Below are positions 16,461 through 26,021 of a stretch of DNA of 64,000 nt, piece by piece. Position 1 is the first letter of the stretch. Every line of letters begins with the position of its first letter. The stretch is from Bacteroides sp. (GTDB taxonomy: Bacteria > Bacteroidota > Bacteroidia > Bacteroidales > Bacteroidaceae), in contig DXWV01000029.1 of assembly GCA_019416685.1 (NCBI GenBank), positions 40,315 through 104,314 on the forward strand. Direction: 5' to 3'. The position numbers and the translations under genes were made by a program. The notes under the pieces were generated by a model. That model was given only the letters and a program-made list of their open reading frames with translations. It did not search any database and was not told where the DNA came from.

Positions 16461-16994
16461 TTAAAGAGAACGCCACTCCCAAAACTCTATTCCGGTATCC
16501 AACTTCCGTTTTTTCATCAACTTCTTTATTTTATCGGAAACAATGAAGCTGCCTCTACGAGCTGTCGAATTGAAAAAATCCAAATCTTTTGCTTTGTTAT
16601 AATCAATACAGGGTACTGCAATACTATCTGTTCCTGGAACATATTTCGAATGCTTTTCATCAATTACATCAAAGATCTTGGTAAAATGGATGATATAATA
16701 CAGATTTTCACCATATTCTTCACTCATTGTTTTGACAGGTAAAAACTCCAAGGGGTAATCCGCAGGAAGATTCTGCTCTATCAATTGTTTCAGCTCTTCA
16801 TTGGCAAAATATGGATTAACATTTGAGTTCATAAAAGGAGCATACATACCGCCTTTTAATTGAAAAGTCATATTCTCATAACCAATTACTGGGAGAACTC
16901 TCTCTCCAAAACGCGTATCTGTACCCTTAGGGGCATATAATACTCCAATTTTTTTATTATCCTTCAGGAGGAGATAGTAAAATTTCTTGTTCAT
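16461..16994 (-). CDS. Imm11-like (DUF1629) immunity protein for the Rhs nuclease tip
   Basis: 177 aa, cytosolic, starting 9 bp after the Rhs stop codon. The C-terminal segment, RRGSFIVSDKIKKLMKKRKL then DTGIEFWEW, matches the pattern of Imm11/DUF1629 proteins (ifvSdevke.....ltGieF). Position directly behind the toxin gene, the lack of a signal peptide and the cytosolic target of a nuclease all support a role in protecting the producer against its own or a sibling's tip. The specific pairing is inferred from adjacency. Confidence 0.68.
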   Translation of the reverse strand: MNKKFYYLLLKDNKKIGVLYAPKGTDTRFGERVLPVIGYENMTFQLKGGMYAPFMNSNVNPYFANEELKQLIEQNLPADYPLEFLPVKTMSEEYGENLYYIIHFTKIFDVIDEKHSKYVPGTDSIAVPCIDYNKAKDLDFFNSTARRGSFIVSDKIKKLMKKRKLDTGIEFWEWRSL

Positions 16995-17003
16995 AATTAC
17001 TAC

Positions 17004-20000
17004 TTATTTATTTATCCAAAATGATTTCTTTAACATCCATGGATTATTAATAACCGGTTTTATTACTCTCAATTTAAACTGTTTAATGAATGCTTGTTGG
17101 TTCATACCGGGCATTGCATCAATCTCCGTCATTCGATCAAGAGTCCATTGATGGTATTTATTAGGATGTCTCCCAGTGTGAGGCAATTTAGCCTTATTCC
17201 AGTCTCCATCCAAATTGAGGCCATATTTTTCTACAATATCTTCCATTTGAGGTGTAAACCGGGAATTCTTATTAGTTGCAAAATGATGCATTTCTTTTGG
17301 TAATATGGGTTTCCCTGTCAGCACATTTGCCTTATTATCCAGCGAATACTGCGCCGCCGCTCCTATAGCTGATAGTCCACTTGTCATGAGACTCATTTTG
17401 GCTCCATTCCACATGCCGTCCAAGAAAGAAGTCTCAGGATTGTCATCCAATTCAGCCACCACACCACCCATCAGGGTACCGAAAGGTAAGCCGGAAATCT
17501 CATGGGTAATCAGGTTCTTAAGCAGCGGTGACTGTATGTTTTTGGTAAGCTTATCAAGAGGAGCTGAAAACTTACCGGCAACCTGACCACCGGCATAAGA
17601 CATAGCACCAGCCATTATGCCATCGAACGCAATTTGCGGTAGGCTGATATTATTCCAACCGTTATTGAATCCCTGGTTAAGCGTAGAATTAATGGCACCT
17701 GTACCGGCGGCGATACCCATAGCGGCACCAGGGAACGCCATAGTCAACGCTCCGGAGGCGGCACCCGTAGCAAAATACGATAGCCCCTCCCAACTAAAGT
17801 CAGCACCATTGGATATCCAGTTTATAGCTCCTCCAACAACTGCACCGATAACGATATGCCAGAACTCACCATCGGGATCCGTATATATCAACGGATTATT
17901 TACACAATACGAATACCTGTTGAAACTTTGCGAGAAATCCGGCATCTGCACGAACGGGTCGGGACTCAGGAACCTTGCCAGCAATGGGTCGTACATACGG
18001 CCGTTCATGTCGATCAGTTGGAATTCGTCCAAATGTTCGTGACCCGTATAGCCACGGTGGAATTTAAAGGTATTATTCGTTACTGTGCGCTTGCCCCAAA
18101 CATCATAGGAAGCTTTGAATACTTCATCACCGGAAATCTCTGCCAGCGTCATAATACTGCCCAGATGGTCTTTATAAGCGTAGTAGGTCTTATCGGATTG
18201 ACCCGGTTCTTTCACGCAGACAGCAACCAGGCCGTCATCGCCACTGATATAATACAATCCTTTCGTGACACCGTTCTCAGTGATTTTCTCATAATCACCC
18301 GCATAAACAGTGGTGCGGGTAACAATGTTGTTCTTCTTTAAAACGGATTTCCAACGCTGACGATCGGGGCCATACGTGATATTCAGCAGATAGTTGTCTG
18401 AACCAACTGTCTCACTAATGGAAGAAACCTTATTGAAGGCCGTATAGGCAATGTTTTGGAGATTCCCGGAAATCAAACCGGAAGTGTTGTCAACCGTACT
18501 TATCGCATGAGGCTTGCCTCCATAACTATAGGAACCCAGGCCCGTTTTTGAAGTGATGTTACCGTTGAGATGATATCCCATGGATATGGCCGTGGAATTA
18601 CCTTCACGAACTTCTGTCAAACGATCCGCATGGTCATAAGTGAAAGACTCCATTTGCGGAATCATACCCGTGCGGGAAGTGAGGTTACCGGTGGCGCCGT
18701 CAAACACATAGTCCATGTTATGAAATACGGTGTTGGTATAAGTGTTAGACACATTCTGGTTAGTCAGTAAGCCTTGTGAATTGAGGGTCTTGGTAGCAAT
18801 TACGTGCTCGGAACCAAGCATGGAGCTGGTTATCGTTCCGGTATTGCTTAGGAGCATCCACACATCGGTTTGTGATTCCGGTGTCCCTTTTGTCACGTGG
18901 TTCAAATTACCGTAAGCGTCATAAAAGTGGCTTACGGTAAAATCTCCTGGATAGGTGATAGTGCTCAACTGTCCCTTGTTATTATAGGAGTAAGTAAACG
19001 CTAACGCCTCCGTGCCATCCACTTGGCGGTTTTCTACATCTATACGCCCATAATCGTCATATGTATAGGAAATGGAGTTATTACCCGTTTGTTCTTTCGT
19101 CAATCGGGCGAAGCTACTACCCGAAGTACCATAGGTGTAGGTAGTAGACACGCCGTCAATAACGGTACTCGTCAAACGCCCCAAAATGTCATACGTATTC
19201 GTAGTGGTTTTATTCTTACCGTCAACCTGCGTTTTTATACGTCCGGCGGCGTCATACGTATAGGTGGTGGTACCTGTGTTGGGGTCGGTCAGCGTTTTCT
19301 GCCTTCCCACATCATTGTAAGTCATCGTGAAATCGACGCCACCTGTGGTTATCTTTGCAGGGCTACCAACCGAACTATAAGTATAAGTGATACTCGAAAT
19401 CGGATCGATGACGGACTTCACGCCGTCCCAGGCATCATACACCTTGGTAGTGGTTCTTCCGTTCGTGGTGGTTGAAATACTTCGGTCACCGTATGTATAA
19501 GAGATGGATTGCCCGGTACCGTTGGCTTGTGTCAGTACCCGGCCGCGACCGTCATACGTGTACTCCTCCGTTGTGGTAAGATCACCTGTCTGAATCTGCT
19601 TTTTCGTAACTTGGTTCTTGATGTTATAAGTCGTACTCTGCTTAATACTTATACCACTCTTATTTATACCACCGGGCCCAATACTTTCCACCAAAACCTC
19701 ACGTCCCCGACTATCATACCAAATTTTCACCCAAGGCTTTCCGGTAGCTTGAGTAAGTGTGAAGAAACGTTTGTCCAAATTGTTATTCCATCCGCGGAGA
19801 TAGGTTTCTTTCGTACCGTCCGGAAAGGTTGTCGATGTCTTGTTTCCCCATCCGTCATACGTGTACGTAGTGGTCAATATGTTGGAAAGGTCGCTTTCGT
19901 CGTTCTCGGTCAGGACATTTCCCCAAGTATCATACGTGTATGTAATGACGGGCGATAATGGAGAAGAGGTATAAGACTTGGTAACGAAGCGTTTCGTGGC

Positions 20001-23000
20001 ATCATACTCATAGTACTGGATCGGGGTACTTACTCCTGTGCCAGATTTCGAGCTTATAAACAGATTCCCCCAAGTATCACATCTGGAATTGGTAACCAAA
20101 CGCAGATTAGAAGCATTGTTCTCAATAATCTGGGTTTGGTATCCGAAAGGAATGTCATATGTGATTTGTGTTTTCTGAATAAAGGGCGAAGCATCATCCT
20201 TATGCTTCTGTATCTTGGTAATCAATCCGGGATGGTACGCTTTCCCGGCAAGAGTATAATTACTGTATTGCACGGTGTGATACATAGTATTGTCATTATC
20301 GTAGACTGTCTTTTCCTGAGTTATATATCCGTAGGTAGTATTGAACTGGCGAGTCGTAGTAATTGTATGGTTATCCAAGTCTTTCTCTATGGTAGTGGCA
20401 GGATAGGCAAAATACTTTTTAGAACCCTTGTCCACAATGGTAAACGTAACGTTGGTTTCCGCTGTACTACCTCCTACGGTGTGTTTAGTATAGGTTGCGG
20501 AAGGTATATAGTAGGATGTATTCCAAGCCTTGACTCCCGATTCTGAGACTATACCTAAAGACGTGTTTTCGGCTGTCATGGAAGATAATCCCAACATCCC
20601 TTTTCCTTGCAGGTGTAGTTTCAGACCTTTGTACCGGTAATGAGTGTAAGTGCGCTGTAGGTTGACTATCCCAGCTTTGTAATTATAATCCGTAGTGACA
20701 CACTCTACCACATGTAAGGGCAAGGTACAATCGACAATGGGATAACTGCTACCCAAGCCTTTGGTATAGATATGGCCGTCGGTGAGGGAAGTGTAATCGA
20801 TAGTAGTTATACTTCCATAGTCGCTGGTGACGGATATCACTTTTCCACAGTTATTATTGTATTCGTATCCACGGTTACCGTACAATCGCCATTCGGGATT
20901 GCCGGTTGCATTGCTACTGCTATAACAATTGTAACCGAAATTCATCAACTCCGCTTGCCCATCACCATTAAAGTCGCCTACCATATAACGAGACGAAAGC
21001 GCGTCATCTTCGATGTTGGAAGTAGCATGGCGCACTTGAACAAGCTCGCTTCCGGTAGAGTGCATCCAGTAGGTATGTGTTTTCGTGAATTCACCCCAGC
21101 TACCGGTAATGTCACTCTTCTTTTTATACATGGCTTTGGTTATCACCACATCCGATTTACCGTCGAAATTAAAGTCATAGACAATGCAGTTAAACCTCTG
21201 ATCATCTTTGCCCGTGAAACTCTGGTCATAAACCTCCAATGTGCACGCTTGCAATTTTGTGAAAGTTCCATCGCCATTGTTCAAGGCAAAATTCCATTGA
21301 TTATTATCTGTGTCATTCATCAGGAGATCCATTAATCCGTCACCGTTGAAATCACCGGAACGCATCATATTTACATTGTAAATATTAGTACCTGTGGTCT
21401 TTTTAGCATCCGAGAATGTAGTGTTCGTTATCCCATTACCTTTATTCCAGAAAATGGTATATCCTCCATCGTATATTACCATCAAATCCTCCAACCCATT
21501 ACCGTTCAGATCGGATACGAATATCTCATCAGGTGCGGAAGGCATTGTTAGGTTAAATGTTATTTTTTCGGAATTGAATGTAATTATTTCACCGGGATAT
21601 TTGTCGGGATTATGTCCTTTCTCGATGAAAATAAGATCTCCTTTTCCGTCATTATTAAAATCGCCGGTCGCATAAGCGGGCATTTCGTTACTATTTTGCA
21701 GATCATATCCGTAAACTCCCTGGACAGTATTTCCATAAATATAAAAACCTATTTGCTTCCAATGATTATTGATACTTACATGCGGGACTACAAACTCATT
21801 GAGGCCATCCCCGTCAAAATCAAGAATCGAAGACCCTGCCTTCTGCTCTTGCATGTCTCCTAAATTGAAACTCGGTCCAAGGCGATAATTTGTCCCAGTG
21901 GTAAATTGAACAGTTCCACTAGAACCCCGAGAAGCCCAGTAGATATAAGCGTAGGTATCACCCGTCCAAGAGCCCGAACCTGTCGGAATCTGGACAGGAG
22001 CAATACCCATCATATCCGTCAAACCATCACCATTGAAGTCGCCGGCAATGAATTTCTGCTCGGAAAAAGCTACGGCAGGATAGACAGACGCCGCATTTAC
22101 CTGAGGAGAAACCGGTGCATTACTCATACCGGGCAAATAAGACCAAGTTAATTCAACAGGTTTCAACGCCTCACCGTTACCGTTTTTCTCCGTCACATTT
22201 GTCAGACGTGAAAATTCAGTGCCGGAACCATCGCTGTTAGTGTCATATTGTAAATAATAACGCCGGTAAACAGAACTACCAGTCTCACTACTTATCCCTA
22301 TCAGCCGATAGTTCATAATCCCTTTCACGCCCTCTATCACAAACGGTTGAGGATCATTGGAACGGATTTCATAATGGAAGGTTATCTTATTCAGCAGGCT
22401 GTTACTTCCATTTTTGTTTTTTCCATACGTGATGCTGCCGGGATACATGTAGTAATTCCATTGGTTATAGGTATAATTCATATAGTTACCCAGTGGATCT
22501 TCCACGTAATCCAGATACCACGCATAGATTTTTGGTGAACCACCCGCAGTATAGCTTTGCCGCGCACCGGGCGTATTTCCATAATAATAAATTTTACCGT
22601 CAGGAGATTTCACTTCGAACCACGTATTGGCCACGGTCGAATTATAAGTACCGTGAACAATTACTTTGGTAAAAGGGTCGGACTCGGGATAATATATGGC
22701 GCCCTCCTGACCTACGGCTCCGGAGTGATAAATTAGGCGTTTACCGTCCATATAGTATGCCTCATCGGCAGAAAAAGTCATTCCTGCGGCAACGCCGTCA
22801 TGATACACCGTTTTGGGACCGCGCGTAATGGTGGATACACTCGAGAGGTTACATCCCCAGCCAACTATTCCGTTCCCCGACTGGCTGTTGTACAAAATGG
22901 AGAGGGAAGGTTGCAAGCCGCCTACCCCTTGGGGGACTTTGATAGGAATAGAGTAAATGGCTCCCCCGGTAGGAGACACATCAAGAGATCCTCCAATACC

Positions 23001-23909
23001 GCCTACTTCTTCGGGTTCGGTGCTATACGCGCTAGGAACATCAGGATAGTCGGGATCGTCAGGAGCAAAAAGCGTTATGTTAGTAGTTATGTTACCCGAA
23101 CTGTTATATTCTTCGGATACAACATAATAGGTACCTGGTTCAAGCGACTTCTGTATAAAAGAGTGGTACTTAGAAGAACATTGTCCGTCACCGGAATAAT
23201 CATCGTTATATGCAATCGTATGTCCGGAGGCATTCAATAAATACATATAAGTATTTTCAAGTTCCGAACCACAATGAGTGATGGTTACATTCATCCTTCT
23301 GGTAATAGCAAACTTATAAAAAATATCATTGGACGGTCTGCGGGGATGTTGGCTGGTGAGATAGGCCGAATTCTGAGTATTGGAAAATTTGGTACTCACA
23401 CTGTACGTACCTAAAGGGATGCTGCTCACACGGTCGATGTCTAATTTAAATTTAAGCTCACCTGATATATAGGTCTGTATTAAACCGTTTTCACAACATC
23501 CCTCTGTTACCACATAATAGGTGCCCGGATCTAAGTCTTTTTTAATAAAAATCAGTTGAGGTTTACCACAAATTTCAGGTTCGCAGGTACCGTGTTCAGT
23601 AAAAGCTATCAGATTTCCCGAATCGTCCAATAGACTTATAAAAGTATCAGTCAGATTTGAATATGGATATGAATCGCAATGATATATAGTAACTTCCATT
23701 ATTTCATTCAAAGTAAACTTATAATAAACGTCATTGGTAGCGCATCCGTAATTATCAGTAAAGTTAGCCGTATTTATTAAATCGGTATAATCGAAATCGG
23801 CATTATAAGTTCCAGCTACTATGGGTGTCGCCATCGTATTACCCACCTGCCCGTAAATAACCACCGGAAATAGTAATACGGAAAGTATGATTGATAAATA
23901 TGTTCTCAT
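17004..23909 (-). CDS. Rhs polymorphic toxin with SpvB/FG-GAP front and MHH nuclease tip
   Basis: 2301 aa from the ATG at 23909 (MRTYLSIILSVLLFPVVIYG, signal peptide); a longer frame to 23954 overlaps the preceding gene and hides the signal peptide. Two tandem PPC-like domains (~25-145, ~150-270, both with DVYYKF/DIFYKF and DPGTYYVV/EPGTYYVV), an SpvB domain (~295-560; GGIGGSLDVSPTGGAIYSIPI), FG-GAP repeats (DFNGDGLTD, DFDGDGLNE; ~610-1020), a TcdB-like middle, many YD repeats (YTYDAAGRI, NTYDILGRL; ~1250-1850) and the Rhs core (YKDHLGSIM, DMNGRMYDPLLARFLSPDPF, NPLIYTDPDGEF at ~2005). The variable tip follows; its last ~100 residues carry EMHHF (H2208, H2209) and PHTGRHPNKYHQW, an AHH-like HNH/EndoVII nuclease pattern. 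The Rhs shell is thought to encapsulate the tip. Confidence 0.87.
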   Translation of the reverse strand: MRTYLSIILSVLLFPVVIYGQVGNTMATPIVAGTYNADFDYTDLINTANFTDNYGCATNDVYYKFTLNEIMEVTIYHCDSYPYSNLTDTFISLLDDSGNLIAFTEHGTCEPEICGKPQLIFIKKDLDPGTYYVVTEGCCENGLIQTYISGELKFKLDIDRVSSIPLGTYSVSTKFSNTQNSAYLTSQHPRRPSNDIFYKFAITRRMNVTITHCGSELENTYMYLLNASGHTIAYNDDYSGDGQCSSKYHSFIQKSLEPGTYYVVSEEYNSSGNITTNITLFAPDDPDYPDVPSAYSTEPEEVGGIGGSLDVSPTGGAIYSIPIKVPQGVGGLQPSLSILYNSQSGNGIVGWGCNLSSVSTITRGPKTVYHDGVAAGMTFSADEAYYMDGKRLIYHSGAVGQEGAIYYPESDPFTKVIVHGTYNSTVANTWFEVKSPDGKIYYYGNTPGARQSYTAGGSPKIYAWYLDYVEDPLGNYMNYTYNQWNYYMYPGSITYGKNKNGSNSLLNKITFHYEIRSNDPQPFVIEGVKGIMNYRLIGISSETGSSVYRRYYLQYDTNSDGSGTEFSRLTNVTEKNGNGEALKPVELTWSYLPGMSNAPVSPQVNAASVYPAVAFSEQKFIAGDFNGDGLTDMMGIAPVQIPTGSGSWTGDTYAYIYWASRGSSGTVQFTTGTNYRLGPSFNLGDMQEQKAGSSILDFDGDGLNEFVVPHVSINNHWKQIGFYIYGNTVQGVYGYDLQNSNEMPAYATGDFNNDGKGDLIFIEKGHNPDKYPGEIITFNSEKITFNLTMPSAPDEIFVSDLNGNGLEDLMVIYDGGYTIFWNKGNGITNTTFSDAKKTTGTNIYNVNMMRSGDFNGDGLMDLLMNDTDNNQWNFALNNGDGTFTKLQACTLEVYDQSFTGKDDQRFNCIVYDFNFDGKSDVVITKAMYKKKSDITGSWGEFTKTHTYWMHSTGSELVQVRHATSNIEDDALSSRYMVGDFNGDGQAELMNFGYNCYSSSNATGNPEWRLYGNRGYEYNNNCGKVISVTSDYGSITTIDYTSLTDGHIYTKGLGSSYPIVDCTLPLHVVECVTTDYNYKAGIVNLQRTYTHYRYKGLKLHLQGKGMLGLSSMTAENTSLGIVSESGVKAWNTSYYIPSATYTKHTVGGSTAETNVTFTIVDKGSKKYFAYPATTIEKDLDNHTITTTRQFNTTYGYITQEKTVYDNDNTMYHTVQYSNYTLAGKAYHPGLITKIQKHKDDASPFIQKTQITYDIPFGYQTQIIENNASNLRLVTNSRCDTWGNLFISSKSGTGVSTPIQYYEYDATKRFVTKSYTSSPLSPVITYTYDTWGNVLTENDESDLSNILTTTYTYDGWGNKTSTTFPDGTKETYLRGWNNNLDKRFFTLTQATGKPWVKIWYDSRGREVLVESIGPGGINKSGISIKQSTTYNIKNQVTKKQIQTGDLTTTEEYTYDGRGRVLTQANGTGQSISYTYGDRSISTTTNGRTTTKVYDAWDGVKSVIDPISSITYTYSSVGSPAKITTGGVDFTMTYNDVGRQKTLTDPNTGTTTYTYDAAGRIKTQVDGKNKTTTNTYDILGRLTSTVIDGVSTTYTYGTSGSSFARLTKEQTGNNSISYTYDDYGRIDVENRQVDGTEALAFTYSYNNKGQLSTITYPGDFTVSHFYDAYGNLNHVTKGTPESQTDVWMLLSNTGTITSSMLGSEHVIATKTLNSQGLLTNQNVSNTYTNTVFHNMDYVFDGATGNLTSRTGMIPQMESFTYDHADRLTEVREGNSTAISMGYHLNGNITSKTGLGSYSYGGKPHAISTVDNTSGLISGNLQNIAYTAFNKVSSISETVGSDNYLLNITYGPDRQRWKSVLKKNNIVTRTTVYAGDYEKITENGVTKGLYYISGDDGLVAVCVKEPGQSDKTYYAYKDHLGSIMTLAEISGDEVFKASYDVWGKRTVTNNTFKFHRGYTGHEHLDEFQLIDMNGRMYDPLLARFLSPDPFVQMPDFSQSFNRYSYCVNNPLIYTDPDGEFWHIVIGAVVGGAINWISNGADFSWEGLSYFATGAASGALTMAFPGAAMGIAAGTGAINSTLNQGFNNGWNNISLPQIAFDGIMAGAMSYAGGQVAGKFSAPLDKLTKNIQSPLLKNLITHEISGLPFGTLMGGVVAELDDNPETSFLDGMWNGAKMSLMTSGLSAIGAAAQYSLDNKANVLTGKPILPKEMHHFATNKNSRFTPQMEDIVEKYGLNLDGDWNKAKLPHTGRHPNKYHQWTLDRMTEIDAMPGMNQQAFIKQFKLRVIKPVINNPWMLKKSFWINK

Positions 23910-23932
23910 TGTTTTATCGGATTTAGTCGTGT

Positions 23933-24388
23933 TTATTGCTTTATTATCTTCCAACTGCTCACATCGCCGTTGCAGGTTACCTGCAGGATGTATATCCCCG
24001 AAGCATAGTCGGAGAGGTTTATTACATTAGACCGGGAGATGTCCGACCATTGTTGCAACTGTTTCCCGGAAGAATTATAAAGGAAAATCCGGGAATCCTC
24101 AAAGTTTTCTACTCTTAGGATATCGATCTGGAGTATGCCACGAGTGGGGTTTGGATAGATAATTACCTTGCTTTCAAGCATTTCTTCCCTGTTTTTATCC
24201 TTTTCATTCTCTAAGGAATCCATTCGCTGTGCGATAATCTGTAGTTGGCGGGTTTCCCGGTTGCCGGCATTGTCATAAATATATTCGATACGTTGCGCAC
24301 AAGCATCCGTACCCCACCAAAGAGAAAAAGTTACGAATAGTAGAAGTATGGATACGATCTGTTTTGGTGTGTGTTTGTTGTTTTCCAT
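23933..24388 (-). CDS. Small secreted partner of Rhs with a T9SS-like C-terminal domain
   Basis: 151 aa, signal peptide (to about DACAQ, residue 32), then RIEYIYDNAGNRETRQLQI, which resembles a single YD repeat, a charged coiled-coil-like stretch (QRMDSLENEKDKNREEMLES) and a C-terminal domain (IIYPNPTRGILQIDI ... IFLYNSSGKQLQQW ... LSDYASGIYILQVTCNG ... KIIKQ) with the full YPNPxxG...GxYxxxV pattern of type A sorting tails. Its stop lies 24 bp before the Rhs start, so the two are co-transcribed. Genes of this design commonly precede Bacteroides Rhs genes; the role (export, assembly or folding partner) is not known. Confidence 0.65.
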   Translation of the reverse strand: MENNKHTPKQIVSILLLFVTFSLWWGTDACAQRIEYIYDNAGNRETRQLQIIAQRMDSLENEKDKNREEMLESKVIIYPNPTRGILQIDILRVENFEDSRIFLYNSSGKQLQQWSDISRSNVINLSDYASGIYILQVTCNGDVSSWKIIKQ

Positions 24389-24514
24389 AAGGCTATAGAG
24401 TTTAAATCTGTTTGGTTTTCTTCAATTTCACAAATAAACATATTAAAACACATAACTCCAATTATTTTCAACTCTATTTTTAGAAATTCGCTGTTTATTT
24501 CAATGCTTTACTCA

Positions 24515-24723
24515 CTAGTGTCCCATTAAAATCTGAAATATCCCTTTTATGACATTGATTATAAGTGTATTATAGTCATTTTGAAAGTAAACGGACTTAA
24601 ATTCATATTTCGCACCTCATTCTTGAATTTGAAGATTCATGTTTTGCAAAGTATTGAAAACCAATAATACATATAAGTCCAGTTTACTCATTTATCAATG
24701 CTCAGATTTTTATGGGACACTAG
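24515..24723 (+). mobile_element. MITE-like element with inverted repeats and CTAG target duplication
   Basis: The element is 201 bp (24519-24719). Its ends are TGTCCCATTAAAATCTGA and the inverted form TCAGATTTTTATGGGACA, with one mismatch in ~18 bp. CTAG flanks both sides (24515-24518, 24720-24723). A second inner inverted repeat (GTAAACGGACTTA near 24587 and TAAGTCCAGTTTAC near 24674) lets the whole unit fold into a long hairpin. There is no room for a transposase. The orientation is symmetrical, so the strand is arbitrary. Confidence 0.65.
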
Positions 24724-25038
24724 TGTGCTTTACTACTATAATTATAATTGCACGTGCAGAGGTGTGCCGGTGTTAAGAATGTGTTTGTGTGCAAATGTAT
24801 TTAGTATGCAGCCTACTTACCAAGTACCGTTTCTCCTCCTAAATATAGACCGTAACTTCTTTAATTCGTATTATATATTGTTAAACACCCCGCTTCTTGT
24901 CTATCTGTGGACAATATTGATAGATAATAAGAACAAAAATGCAAGGTTTTGCCGTTTTCTTTTCTTATTTTTGCATCGTGTACGCAAACGACGTGCATCT
25001 GAGAGTATGATATTATAAACTATTTAAATAAATAAGGT
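24724..25038 (+). promoter_or_regulatory. Upstream region of kduI with -7 element
   Basis: This 315-bp gap between the MITE and kduI holds no convincing gene. TATTTTTG at 24966-24973 fits the -7 element TAnnTTTG; no well-spaced -33 TTTG is present (the nearest, at 24948-24951, is only 14 bp away), which could mean an activator-dependent promoter. The predicted leader is about 60 nt. Confidence 0.35.
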
Positions 25039-25881
25039 ATGAAAACGAACTATGAAATTCGCTATGCTGCGCATCCTGAAGATGCAAAAAGCTATGACAC
25101 CAAGAGAATCCGTCGTGATTTTCTGATTGAAAAAGTATTTTCGGCAAACGAAGTAAATATGGTGTATTCCATGTATGACCGTATGGTAGTAGGTGGTGCA
25201 ATGCCGGTAGGAGAGGTGCTGAAGCTTGAAGCTATCGATCCGTTGAAGGCTCCTTATTTCCTTACTCGTCGTGAAATGGGTATTTTCAATGTCGGTGGTC
25301 CTGGTGTGGTAAAAGCTGGCGATGCTGTATTTGAACTTGATTATAAAGAAGCACTTTACTTAGGCTCAGGAGATCGTGAAGTGACTTTTGAAAGTAAAGA
25401 CGAAAAGAATCCTGCTAAGTTCTATTTTAATTCGCTGACTGCTCACCGTAACTATCCTGATAAGAAAGTGACAAAGAAAGATGCAGTGGTGGCTGAAATG
25501 GGTTCACTGGAAGGATCTAACCATAGAAATATAAACAAGATGCTGGTAAATCAGGTATTACCTACTTGCCAGTTGCAGATGGGTATGACGGAATTGGCTC
25601 CGGGAAGTGTTTGGAATACAATGCCGGCACACGTTCACAGCCGTCGTATGGAAGCTTATTTCTACTTCGAAGTGCCCGAAGAACATGCTGTATGTCACTT
25701 TATGGGTGAAGTAGATGAGACACGTCACGTATGGATGAAAGGCGATCAGGCTGTATTATCTCCTGAATGGTCTATTCACTCGGCTGCTGCTACTCATAAC
25801 TATACCTTCATCTGGGGTATGGGAGGTGAAAATCTGGATTACGGAGATCAGGATTTCTCACTGATTACAGATCTTAAATAA
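25039..25881 (+). CDS. kduI: 5-dehydro-4-deoxy-D-glucuronate isomerase
   Basis: 280 aa, the standard length. KduI isomerises 5-keto-4-deoxyuronate (released when unsaturated uronates from pectin or glycosaminoglycan lyase products open) to 2,5-diketo-3-deoxygluconate. The cupin zinc ligands are visible as H198, H200 and E205 in PAHVHSRRMEAYFYF and H247 in SPEWSIHSAA, equivalent to the E. coli set shifted by two. The LTRREMGIFNVGGPG segment is characteristic. kduD follows on the same strand after 140 bp, giving consecutive pathway steps. Confidence 0.96.
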   Translation: MKTNYEIRYAAHPEDAKSYDTKRIRRDFLIEKVFSANEVNMVYSMYDRMVVGGAMPVGEVLKLEAIDPLKAPYFLTRREMGIFNVGGPGVVKAGDAVFELDYKEALYLGSGDREVTFESKDEKNPAKFYFNSLTAHRNYPDKKVTKKDAVVAEMGSLEGSNHRNINKMLVNQVLPTCQLQMGMTELAPGSVWNTMPAHVHSRRMEAYFYFEVPEEHAVCHFMGEVDETRHVWMKGDQAVLSPEWSIHSAAATHNYTFIWGMGGENLDYGDQDFSLITDLK

Positions 25882-25978
25882 TGAGGCATGCGCTGAATAT
25901 GCCCTGTGTCAATTTAGGAAACGACTTAATAAGAACAATTAATTAATAACCTTCGTGCTATATGTGTGAATAAGTGCT

Positions 25979-26004
25979 TTCATTGGCACTCTGTACATTG
26001 GCAC
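25979..26004 (+). repeat. ATTGGCAC octamer repeats between kduI and kduD
   Basis: CATTGGCAC-TCTGTAC-ATTGGCAC-ATTAAT: two copies of the octamer ATTGGCAC separated by 7 bp, the same unit as the arrays at 40655 and 44341-44459. The rest of the 140-bp kduI-kduD gap shows no clear promoter. Confidence 0.6.
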
Positions 26005-26021
26005 ATTAATAAATTATTATA

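Noticed and set aside
18890..18905. CACGTG hexamer in the Rhs gene as a third parS
   Set aside because: Flanks (TTTGT/GTTCA) do not match the parS arms; only the central hexamer fits.
17004..23909. Rhs gene as an insecticidal Tc toxin B/C component
   Set aside because: SpvB, FG-GAP and YD modules are shared, but the signal peptide, Bacteroides-type core ending and nuclease tip with a following immunity gene fit a polymorphic antibacterial toxin better.
24698..25018. Plus-strand 106-codon frame before kduI
   Set aside because: It begins in the MITE end and covers the kduI -7 element; composition looks non-coding.
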